Origin: Paracoccaceae bacterium
GTDB taxonomy: Bacteria; Pseudomonadota; Alphaproteobacteria; Rhodobacterales; Rhodobacteraceae
Assembly (NCBI GenBank): GCA_027489355.1
Contig: JAIXZY010000079.1
Location: forward strand, 62,001 to 126,000
Length of the DNA: 64,000 bases
Direction: 5' to 3'
Positions 1 to 6,423 of this stretch are shown in pieces. The position numbers and the translations under genes are program-made. Numbering within the stretch: position 1 is the stretch's first letter; every line of letters begins with the position of its first letter. The notes beneath the pieces are model-generated. The model searched no databases, was not told where the DNA came from, and saw only the letters and a list, made by a program, of their open reading frames with translations.

Positions 1-680
1 ATCGCGTCGCGGACCGAGCCCTCGGCGGCGCGGGTGATCAGGGCAAGCGCGTCGGGGGCGAGCTTCGCGCCTTCCAGGTCGGCCACCTTCGCCAGGTGGG
101 CCATCATCACCTCGGGTTCGATCCGCTTCAGGTCGAAACGCTGGCAACGGGACAGGACCGTGACCGGGACCTTGCGGATTTCAGTGGTGGCGAAGATGAA
201 TTTGACGTGGGCGGGGGGTTCTTCCAGCGTCTTCAGAAGCGCGTTGAAGGCCGCCGTGGACAGCATGTGGACTTCGTCGATGATGTAGACCTTGAACCGC
301 GCAGAGGCCGCCCGGTAGTGGACGCTGTCGATGATCTCACGGATGTCGTTCACGCCGGTGCGGGAGGCGGCGTCCATCTCCATCACGTCGACGTGGCGGC
401 CTTCGGCGATGGCGCGGCAGGGTTCGCAGACGCCGCAAGGTTCGGTCGTCGGGCCGCCAGTGCCGTCGGGGCCGACGCAGTTCAACCCCTTGGCGATGAT
501 CCGCGCCGTGGTGGTCTTGCCCACCCCACGGACCCCGGTCATCACGAAGGCATGGGCGATCCGGTCCGCCGCAAAGGCGTTCTTCAGGGTGCGGACCATC
601 GCCTCTTGCCCGATCAGGTCGGCAAAGGTCTGCGGGCGGTACTTGCGGGCAAGGACCTGGTAGGCTTTCTCGTCGGACAT
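1..680 (-). CDS. dnaX: DNA polymerase III subunit gamma/tau, N-terminal part (runs off window)
   Basis: This is the clamp-loader ATPase subunit that loads the DnaN sliding clamp during replication. Only the first ~226 residues are inside the window, and the gene continues past position 1. The start is MSDEKAYQVLARKYRPQTF, with an ATG at 680. Visible signatures are the Walker A GVRGVGKTT (about residues 49-57), zinc-binding cysteines near 68, 82, 85 and 88, the Walker B region IIDEVHMLS and the sensor-like FATTEIRKVP, all typical of DnaX. Identity is secure. Tau versus gamma cannot be judged because the C-terminus is missing. Confidence 0.95.
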   Translation of the reverse strand, partial: MSDEKAYQVLARKYRPQTFADLIGQEAMVRTLKNAFAADRIAHAFVMTGVRGVGKTTTARIIAKGLNCVGPDGTGGPTTEPCGVCEPCRAIAEGRHVDVMEMDAASRTGVNDIREIIDSVHYRAASARFKVYIIDEVHMLSTAAFNALLKTLEEPPAHVKFIFATTEIRKVPVTVLSRCQRFDLKRIEPEVMMAHLAKVADLEGAKLAPDALALITRAAEGSVRDA

Positions 681-751
681 GGAATCCTCGGTCAGTCCGG
701 GGCAGATTAGGGCGCGGGGGGCGGAAGGTCCACCGGGAAGCGCCCTTCCGG

Positions 752-1711
752 TCAGCCGTACTGGGCCAGACCTGCGGCGCGCGTGCGCTTGCCGACGTAT
801 CCCAGGTCGCGCCGGGCGGCCGCGTCCGAGGTGGTGAACGCGCGTCCGATCAGCCGGACCATCGTGCGCGACAGCGGCGGATCGCCCGAGGCGCCGACAA
901 GCGACCAGAGCGCTTCCATCAGTCCGCCCATCCGGCGAGCGACCCCGTAGGGCATCGAGGGCGCACGGCTTGCATCCTGACCCAGGCTTCGCGCGACCTC
1001 GATGACGAAGGTGCGGAAGGTTGTCGGCTCGCGGTCGTTGATGAAATAGGCCTTCCCTCCGGCCTCGGCCCGGATGGCGCAGAGCACGGCTTCGACGACA
1101 TTGTCGGCATGGCAGGTGACGCAGGGAAACTGTCCCTTGTCGATGAAGCCGAACATGCGGCGTCGGAGAAGGGCCGGGAGCGCGACGGAAAAGGCATCGC
1201 CCGTACCCCAGATCGCCGGGGGGCGCAGCGCCAGCGTCCGTAAGCCGGGGGCGTTTGCGGACAGGACGGCGGCTTCGGCTTGGGCTTTCGAGGCGATGTA
1301 GGGCATGCTGCTGTACGGGTAGGTCATGGCGGCCTCCGTCATCCCACGGGCGGGCGTTCCCGCATCGTCCATCACGACCGCGGCGGCGCTGACAAAGATG
1401 AAGGTTCCGGCCCCGGCCTCGCGCGCGGCCTGAAGCAGGCGGTTGGTGCCTTCGACGTTGGTCTCGAAATAGGGCGCGCGCGGACCGGCCAGGCGGAAAT
1501 GCGCCGCCGCATGGACGACCGTGTCGACCCGCGGCAGCTGCGGCATGTCCTGCCCCAGGTCGCCGCGGACGGGAACGGCCCCAAGCCCCGCGAGCGTGCG
1601 GTCCGATGCCTCGGACCGGGACAGCGCATAGACCATGTGGCCTGCCTCGACCAATGCAGGAACGATGCGGCGTCCGAGAAACCCGGACCCGCCAGTGACG
1701 AAAGTTGTCAT
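752..1711 (-). CDS. NAD(P)-dependent epimerase/dehydratase, extended SDR family
   Basis: This 319-residue protein belongs to the extended short-chain dehydrogenase/epimerase (3-beta-HSD-like) family. The N-terminal MTTFVTGGSGFLGRR carries the GGxGFLG dinucleotide-binding motif, and YIASK provides the catalytic Tyr and Lys. The frame stays open upstream, but ATG 1711 is chosen because a GAGGA ribosome site precedes it and the Rossmann fold begins there. It starts 7 bases after the stop of the upstream TetR gene, so the two are probably cotranscribed and the regulator may control it. The substrate cannot be predicted. Confidence 0.85.
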   Translation of the reverse strand: MTTFVTGGSGFLGRRIVPALVEAGHMVYALSRSEASDRTLAGLGAVPVRGDLGQDMPQLPRVDTVVHAAAHFRLAGPRAPYFETNVEGTNRLLQAAREAGAGTFIFVSAAAVVMDDAGTPARGMTEAAMTYPYSSMPYIASKAQAEAAVLSANAPGLRTLALRPPAIWGTGDAFSVALPALLRRRMFGFIDKGQFPCVTCHADNVVEAVLCAIRAEAGGKAYFINDREPTTFRTFVIEVARSLGQDASRAPSMPYGVARRMGGLMEALWSLVGASGDPPLSRTMVRLIGRAFTTSDAAARRDLGYVGKRTRAAGLAQYG

Positions 1712-1718
1712 GGCTTCC

Positions 1719-2270
1719 TCAATCTGTGGGGGGATTGCGCAGAACGCTGGCCGCGGTCTTTCGCAGGGCGGCCAGAACCGCCTGGTCAGGGGGGCCGGTT
1801 CCGGCGACATGAAGCAGAGCCGCGGCGTGGGCCGTGGACCACAGCAGGTCTGCCGCCGTGGAAACCTCGGTCGCAAGAGCGTTGCGGGCGGCAAGTGCCG
1901 CGAGCTTCGCGTCAAGGTGCTGGCGGGACAGGGTCGCCGCAGGAATGTCCGCGCCCGACAGCATCCGGGCGGTCATCGCGGCGTAAAGATGGGGCCTTTC
2001 CTGCGCGAAGGCGACATAGTCGTCCCAACCGTCCAGGAGGTCGGCGGCCGGATCGCCGATCGCCGCGCGGGACGTCTTCCTGGCCAGGAACTGTTCGAAA
2101 CCCCGTGCCACCGCCGCGCTGAGCAGGCCGTCGGCGCTGCCGAAGTGGTGATAGAGCGTCGGCGCGGTGACCCCGGCCAGCGCGCAGACCGCCCGGGTCG
2201 AAAACCCGGCGATACCATTCGCTTCGAGGGCTGCGAGGGCATGGGTAAGAATCAGATCGCGAGTGTCCAT
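1719..2270 (-). CDS. TetR/AcrR-family transcriptional regulator
   Basis: This is a 183-residue regulator. The N-terminal helix-turn-helix GFSTRAVCALAGVTAPTLYHHFGS (about residues 20-43) is a clear TetR DNA-binding domain, and the C-terminal ligand domain has no recognisable family. It is followed at once by the SDR epimerase gene, its likely target and operon partner. Three phased dyads lie just upstream of the start (2279-2318), consistent with autoregulation. The ligand is unknown. Confidence 0.88.
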   Translation of the reverse strand: MDTRDLILTHALAALEANGIAGFSTRAVCALAGVTAPTLYHHFGSADGLLSAAVARGFEQFLARKTSRAAIGDPAADLLDGWDDYVAFAQERPHLYAAMTARMLSGADIPAATLSRQHLDAKLAALAARNALATEVSTAADLLWSTAHAAALLHVAGTGPPDQAVLAALRKTAASVLRNPPTD

Positions 2271-2278
2271 GACGCCTG

Positions 2279-2318
2279 TATAGCGTCGCTATATAGACGT
2301 GTCTATAGCGGCGATATA
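2279..2318. promoter_or_regulatory. Three phased dyads upstream of the TetR gene, probable operator array
   Basis: TATAGCG-T-CGCTATA (2279-2293) and TATAGAC-GT-GTCTATA (2292-2307) are perfect inverted repeats. TATAGCG-G-CGATATA (2304-2318) is nearly symmetric. Their centres are about 13 bases apart. The AT-rich array sits between the two TetR genes, immediately upstream of the 2270 start. That it binds the TetR protein encoded at 1719-2270 is inferred. Confidence 0.6.
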
Positions 2319-2329
2319 CGGTCGGGGGG

Positions 2330-2896
2330 CTACTGCGAAGGGGCTCCATAAAGGCGGCTCGGAAGGCTGCGGAGGATGTCGCTTTTGCGGCGGGTCCGGG
2401 CGAGCGTCCAGCAGCCCTGGAAGCCGATGATGAAGGTCTCGGCAGCATCCTGGGCGGTGTCCGGCGCCATGCCCAGCGCCTGTCCATAGCGGGCGGCGGC
2501 GGCGATGATGCGGTCGAAGGACCGTTCGGCCTGCGTGCGGAAGCGGTCGTGGTCAGGACCCTCGAACAGCAGGCCGAAGATCGGGCAGGCGTCGGCGCTG
2601 TCCAGGATATCGAAGAGCTTGGCCATCTTGTAGCAGAAGGTCGTCACGCCGTGCCGCCAGTCGGGCGCGGTGCGGAAGCTGTCGTCGATCACCCGGATGA
2701 TTTCGGACGCGGTCCAGTCCGCAGCGGCGCAGGCGAGGTCGGCCTTGCCGTCCGGGAAGTGGTGGTAGAGCGAACCCTTGGGAACCCCGGCCTCGGTCAG
2801 GATCTCGGTCAGGCCGGTGCCATCATAACCGCGCTGACGGAAAAGGCGCGTGGCGGCCTGGATCAGACGGTCGCGGGTAGGAAGTTCCTCGGTCAT
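2330..2896 (-). CDS. TetR/AcrR-family regulator, LmrA/YxaF-like
   Basis: This is a 188-residue regulator with an N-terminal HTH (GYDGTGLTEILTEAGVPKGSLYHHFPDGK, about residues 19-48). The SLYHHFPDGKADL version is typical of the LmrA/YxaF branch. It diverges from the alpha/beta hydrolase at 2992. Two TAGACC-N4-GGTCTA dyads lie between the genes, matching the known recognition pattern of LmrA/YxaF regulators. It is therefore probably a repressor of itself and of the hydrolase. Confidence 0.87.
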   Translation of the reverse strand: MTEELPTRDRLIQAATRLFRQRGYDGTGLTEILTEAGVPKGSLYHHFPDGKADLACAAADWTASEIIRVIDDSFRTAPDWRHGVTTFCYKMAKLFDILDSADACPIFGLLFEGPDHDRFRTQAERSFDRIIAAAARYGQALGMAPDTAQDAAETFIIGFQGCWTLARTRRKSDILRSLPSRLYGAPSQ

Positions 2897-2934
2897 GGAG
2901 GAAACATAGGCGGTCCGGCCTTGCGCGGAAAGAC

Positions 2935-2976
2935 TAGACCGATCGGTCTAACAATGCTACTAGACCAAGCGGTCTA
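2935..2976. promoter_or_regulatory. Two LmrA/YxaF-type operators
   Basis: TAGACCGATCGGTCTA (2935-2950) is a perfect 16-bp palindrome. TAGACCAAGCGGTCTA (2961-2976) has the same arms around a 4-base spacer, 26 bases away centre to centre. The pair fills the gap between divergent TetR and hydrolase genes. The arms match the known TAGACC-N4-GGTCTA LmrA/YxaF box, so the divergent TetR is the probable ligand. Confidence 0.75.
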
Positions 2977-2991
2977 ATGGCGGAGGCAGCG

Positions 2992-3858
2992 ATGCTGGAT
3001 GCAGCGATCCCGGTGGGCGTAAGCGGTGAGGACCTGGAGATCCGCAGCGACGGCGCGGTCTTGCGCGGGCGGATCCTGCGGCCGAAGGGCTCCCCGCGTG
3101 CGGCGCTGGTGCTGCATGGGGCGACCGGGGCTCCGGCCGGTTTCTACCGGGCCTTCGCCGAATGGGCATCGCGGGAGCGGGACCTGGCGGTCTTGACCTA
3201 TGACTACCGGGATTTCGCGTCGTCCCTGCGGCGACCGATGCGCGGGTCGACGGCCAGGCTGTCGGATTGGGGGCGGCTGGATCAGGCGGCGGCGCTGGCG
3301 GTGCTGGGGCGGATGTACCCGGACACGCCGCTGTGGGTGCTGGGCCATTCGGTTGGAGGCCTGTGGATGGGCTGGCATCCTGCGATGGAGCGGGTCAGTC
3401 GGGCCATCACCGTCGGGGCGGGGCTGACCCATGTCAGCGACCACCCCTGGCGCTATCAGTGGAAGGCACGGGTATTCTGGTCGCCCCCGGTCCGGGCGCT
3501 GGCGGCGACGGCGGGTTATCTGCCGGGAAAGCTGGTGGGATTGGGTGCCGACCTGCCGCGCGGCGTCTATGAGGACTGGCGGCGCTGGTGCACGACGCGG
3601 GGCTGGCACCTTTCGGACGTGGGGCGGAGCCTGCCGCTGCCCGATCCTTCGCGCGTCAAGGCGCGGCTGCGCATGATCGCGGTCGCGGACGACGATCTGG
3701 TGCCTCCGCAGGCCGTGTGGCGGGCGCGGGCGCTCTATCCCGAGGCGATGAAGGAGCAGAAGGTGCTGCGACCGGCGGACTTCGGCTTGACGTGCATCGG
3801 CCACATCCCGCCCTTTGCCCGGCGCAACGCGGTCCTGTGGCCCGCGATCCTGGACTAG
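2992..3858 (+). CDS. Alpha/beta hydrolase
   Basis: This 288-residue serine hydrolase has a nucleophile elbow, VLGHSVGGL, near residue 118, and an early LVLHGATGAPAGFYR strand that is typical of the fold. The frame allows an ATG at 2977, but that codon abuts the operator and has no ribosome site. ATG 2992 has GGAGG at 2982-2986 with a 5-base spacer and is preferred. It diverges from the LmrA-like repressor and is probably induced by that regulator's ligand. The substrate is unknown. Its TAG overlaps the stop of the convergent DinB gene through a shared CTAG. Confidence 0.85.
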   Translation: MLDAAIPVGVSGEDLEIRSDGAVLRGRILRPKGSPRAALVLHGATGAPAGFYRAFAEWASRERDLAVLTYDYRDFASSLRRPMRGSTARLSDWGRLDQAAALAVLGRMYPDTPLWVLGHSVGGLWMGWHPAMERVSRAITVGAGLTHVSDHPWRYQWKARVFWSPPVRALAATAGYLPGKLVGLGADLPRGVYEDWRRWCTTRGWHLSDVGRSLPLPDPSRVKARLRMIAVADDDLVPPQAVWRARALYPEAMKEQKVLRPADFGLTCIGHIPPFARRNAVLWPAILD

Positions 3859-4412
3859 CGCATCAGGTCGGTTTCGGACCAGCCGAGGGCCGCCATGTCC
3901 TCGACGCGGGCCGGGGCGTCGTCGCCGACGATGAATTCGTCCAGTTGCGGCGGCTTGACCCTGGTGGCCGAGAGCATCCCGTGGACCTGGCCGCGGTGGT
4001 GGGTCTGATGCTGGAAGAGGTGGCTCAGGATGTCGTCGCGGCGGTCGTGCTGGATGCGCTCGCCCCGGTCTACGGGGACGATGCGGGCCAGGTCCTCGGG
4101 CGTCAGCGCCTGGACATGGGCCAGGAGGGCGAGGTCGCAGTCGGCCTGCCACGCGGCGAGGGTGGGCAGGTCGGGACAGAAGGACGCCTCGTCCAGCGCC
4201 GCCCGGTCGAGCGGTCGGCCCAGGAGAGCGTTCAGGTAGAAGCGGTCGACCATCAGGATGTGGTTCAGCGTCTTCTGGATCGTCCCGAAGAAAGCGGGGC
4301 GTTGCAGGGCAAGTTCGGCCGCGTCAAGCCGCGCGCAGGCGCGATGCAGGCGGGCGTTCGCCAGTCGGTTGCCCTGGGCCAGCTTGCGGTAGACGCGGAG
4401 AGGATCGGACAT
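3855..4412 (-). CDS. DinB-family protein (putative metal-dependent hydrolase fold)
   Basis: This 185-residue protein starts MSDPLRVYRKLAQGNRLAN. It has the DinB four-helix-bundle pattern: a first histidine in TLNHILMVDRFY and a HLFQHQTHHRGQVHGML segment that supplies the other two metal-ligand histidines. Members are damage-associated proteins or thiol transferases of varied function, and no specific role can be assigned here. The open frame extends to 4469, but homology begins at ATG 4412. It is convergent with the hydrolase, and their stop codons overlap. Confidence 0.85.
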   Translation of the reverse strand: MSDPLRVYRKLAQGNRLANARLHRACARLDAAELALQRPAFFGTIQKTLNHILMVDRFYLNALLGRPLDRAALDEASFCPDLPTLAAWQADCDLALLAHVQALTPEDLARIVPVDRGERIQHDRRDDILSHLFQHQTHHRGQVHGMLSATRVKPPQLDEFIVGDDAPARVEDMAALGWSETDLMR

Positions 4413-4532
4413 GGTTTGGTCCCCGGGGCACGAGGGACCCAGCCTGCGGGTCGTCTTGGCGCCTGTCAACCGGCGCGGCCTTTGCCTGCCGGGTTTCCAA
4501 TGCTGCCCGGTGTGTCGGAGCCGCTGCTCCGG

Positions 4533-4658
4533 TCAAAGGATGCGGGTGCCGCGGGCGACCAGAAGAGCCGTCCCACCAAGGTCCGTGACCTTGGCCGGGC
4601 CGTTCTGATCCAGGGCGGGCCGCGCCGCGTGACGGATCAGTCGGCACGCCCGGGACAC
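4533..4658 (-). CDS. Possible 41-residue orphan protein
   Basis: A GTG-started frame in a 465-base gap encodes a short basic peptide ending in TDLGGTALLVARGTRIL. It reads like natural protein rather than a shadow frame and has no overlapping gene on either strand. The ribosome site is weak (a G run) and I recognise no family. It could equally be a remnant of a degraded gene. Confidence 0.2.
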   Translation of the reverse strand: MSRACRLIRHAARPALDQNGPAKVTDLGGTALLVARGTRIL

Positions 4659-4677
4659 TCGGCCCCCGCGAAGTCCG

Positions 4678-4836
4678 TCAAGGCAGGACTGCAAAGGTCA
4701 CGCAGGCAAGAAGAACGGTGGCCGCCAGCGCCACCCATTCCATCCAGCCGGTGTTCAGGCCGTCGCTTTCCGTTTCCGACAGGAAAAGCGCGATGCCGGG
4801 GTCATGATAGCAGCAGTACATGCGGGTCTCCGTCAT
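4678..4836 (-). CDS. Possible 52-residue single-pass membrane protein
   Basis: The frame begins MTETRMYCCYHDPGIAL and ends with a hydrophobic helix WVALAATVLLACVTFAV (about residues 34-50), which would be one C-terminal membrane span. No good ribosome site is seen. It lies 41 bases after the RBBP9-like hydrolase gene on the same strand and could be its operon partner. It resembles no family known to me. The rest of 4413-4877 holds nothing I can recognise. Confidence 0.35.
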   Translation of the reverse strand: MTETRMYCCYHDPGIALFLSETESDGLNTGWMEWVALAATVLLACVTFAVLP

Positions 4837-4877
4837 GGTTGAAGGCGTGGGTCGTTGAGTGTCAAGCGCGGGTGATG

Positions 4878-5453
4878 TCAGGCCGTGGCCCTCTGGTCCC
4901 CGCGGGCGGTGCGCCGCCGCGATCGGGAAAGCGCCCGGTCGGCAAGTCTGTCGCGCAGGACAAGACCAGCGGGCCAGGGTCCGAAACCGCTGGCGATGTT
5001 CACATGGCCAGCGAAGCCCAGGTCCACCAGCTCTGAACCCCAGGTCCCGGCCAGCGAGCTGCTTTGGGCAAAGCTCATCCAAGGGTCGTTGCGGCTGGCA
5101 ACCAGGATCGACGGCACGCCAAGAGGCCGCGAGGGGATGCCCGCGAACGAGGCGAGACGGGGGCTGCGGTCCGGGTTTGCGGGCGCCACAAGCAGGGCCG
5201 CAGACACCTTGAGCTGCGGCCAGCGGGTCAGGATGCGCGCGGCGAGGATGGCGCCAAGGCTGTGGCCGACCAGGATGCAGTTCGGGTGCTGGAGGATTGC
5301 CCCGGCCAGCTCGGCCTCCCAGGCCTCGTGTGTGGGGTTGGCCCAGTCGTGCTGTTCGACGGTCAGGGCCGTCGGGTCGATTGCCGCCCACCACTGTTGC
5401 CAGTGCGGGTCGGGAGAGCCGTCTAGGCCCGGCAGGATCAGGGTCTTGGTCAT
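4878..5453 (-). CDS. RBBP9/YdeN-family alpha/beta hydrolase
   Basis: This 191-residue serine hydrolase begins MTKTLILPGLDGSPDPHWQQWW, the classic N-terminus of the RBBP9/YdeN family. The nucleophile elbow VGHSLGA lies near residue 73 and the acid region VASRNDPWM near 128. AAGGAG precedes ATG 5453. It diverges from the organosulfur operon at 5781. Both start regions carry the same AATCACGACAAACA motif, so the hydrolase is probably co-regulated with sulfur acquisition. Its substrate is unknown. Confidence 0.87.
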   Translation of the reverse strand: MTKTLILPGLDGSPDPHWQQWWAAIDPTALTVEQHDWANPTHEAWEAELAGAILQHPNCILVGHSLGAILAARILTRWPQLKVSAALLVAPANPDRSPRLASFAGIPSRPLGVPSILVASRNDPWMSFAQSSSLAGTWGSELVDLGFAGHVNIASGFGPWPAGLVLRDRLADRALSRSRRRTARGDQRATA

Positions 5454-5485
5454 GGCGGTCTCCTTGTTGCAGGTAAACACTACCA

Positions 5486-5499
5486 TGTTTGTCGTGATT
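5486..5499 (-). promoter_or_regulatory. AATCACGACAAACA motif, copy 1
   Basis: Read on the minus strand, this 14-base element lies 32 bases upstream of the RBBP9-like start. An identical copy in the opposite orientation (5745-5758) precedes the FMN reductase. The AATCACGAC core recurs at 61792-61800 before the sulfate-uptake genes. It is a candidate operator or promoter element of a sulfur regulon. The intervening 5500-5744 stretch has no gene that I can support. Confidence 0.55.
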
Positions 5500-5744
5500 G
5501 GGTTTCCAAAGACGGCCCGCAAAAGGGAACAGGCTTTTCGTGGACAAGGCTCTGCGGGGATTCCGACCGGGATTCCGGGGGGTCCATGCCGGGTGGCGTC
5601 AAGCCGGGCCGCCTTGCCGCTTTCCTACGCGCGCGAGGGGCGGGGAGGAGAAACTTGCTCTCCCTCCCTCCCGGATTGCAGGGAAACCTTCTGTTTTCGG
5701 GACCGCATTTGGAATGGCGGAAAGCGGCGTTCCCGCGCATGATT

Positions 5745-5758
5745 AATCACGACAAACA
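5745..5758 (+). promoter_or_regulatory. AATCACGACAAACA motif, copy 2
   Basis: This exact 14-base repeat of the 5486-5499 element lies 22 bases upstream of the FMN reductase ATG, in mirror orientation to the first copy. Each copy is read in the same direction as its gene, as expected of a promoter-proximal regulatory site. Confidence 0.55.
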
Positions 5759-5780
5759 GAATCGAGATAAGGTCCAGCCA

Positions 5781-6344
5781 ATGACGCGCACCATCATCGG
5801 ACTATCGGGCAACCTGGACCGGCCGTCCAAGACCCGGGCCCTTGTGCAGACGGTCGTCGCAGCGGTCGCAAGCCAGTTCGACGCGGCAGGGACGGTTTAT
5901 GACCTGGCCGATTTCTTCCCCTCGCTGGGTTCGGCGCGCCGGGCCGGGGACCTGGATGCCTCGGCCCGCGCGGCGCTGAACGTGATCCTGTCGGCCGACG
6001 CGCTGGTGGTGGGAAGCCCGGTCTACAAGGGTAGCTACACGGGACTTTTCAAGCACCTGATCGACCTGATCGACCCTCTGGCGCTGGCGGGAAAGCCCGT
6101 GCTTCTGACCGCGACCGGCGGCGGAGACCGGCATGCGCTGGTGATCGAGCACCAGATCCGCCCGCTGTTCGGCTTCTTCGAGGCGCAGACCCTGCCCACC
6201 GGGCTTTACGCTGCCGACCGCGACTTTACCGATGGGCAACCGGCCTCGCCCGCTCTGCTTGACCGGCTGTCGCGCGCCGTCGGCCAGTTCGCCCCCGTCT
6301 TCGACCGGCGCCCGCTGCCAGAGGTCTACCTCCTAGGCGCCTGA
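5781..6344 (+). CDS. NAD(P)H-dependent FMN reductase (SsuE/MsuE-like)
   Basis: This 187-residue flavodoxin-fold reductase would supply reduced FMN to the monooxygenase encoded next. It begins MTRTIIGLSGNLDRPSKT (the phosphate-binding loop GxxxxPSKT) and has the SsuE/MsuE hallmark SPVYKGSYTGLFKHLIDL near residues 78-95. ATG 5781 is chosen because the family fold starts there and AAGG lies upstream. It is the first gene of the 5781-10387 organosulfur operon. Confidence 0.9.
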   Translation: MTRTIIGLSGNLDRPSKTRALVQTVVAAVASQFDAAGTVYDLADFFPSLGSARRAGDLDASARAALNVILSADALVVGSPVYKGSYTGLFKHLIDLIDPLALAGKPVLLTATGGGDRHALVIEHQIRPLFGFFEAQTLPTGLYAADRDFTDGQPASPALLDRLSRAVGQFAPVFDRRPLPEVYLLGA

Positions 6345-6423
6345 AGCCACCTGATCCTTACCTGCCGACGTCGCCCCGATCAGGCGGCGAATGGCCTTCC
6401 CTTGCCTGCTGAAAGGACATCCC

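Noticed and set aside
2974..4152. Long minus-strand open frame (~390 codons) opposite the alpha/beta hydrolase and DinB genes
   Set aside because: Pro/Arg/His-rich, no recognisable motif, and it covers genes with clear family signatures. It is an antisense shadow of GC-rich codons.
4678..5547. 289-codon minus-strand frame overlapping the RBBP9-like hydrolase
   Set aside because: Its main body is the wrong frame of the hydrolase gene. Only the last ~52 codons might be a separate small protein and are listed as such.
5500..5744. Possible gene or mobile element between the two AATCACGACAAACA copies
   Set aside because: The 14-base inverted copies could be read as ends of a tiny element, but there is no transposase, target duplication or protein-like frame. 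Paired promoter motifs explain them better.
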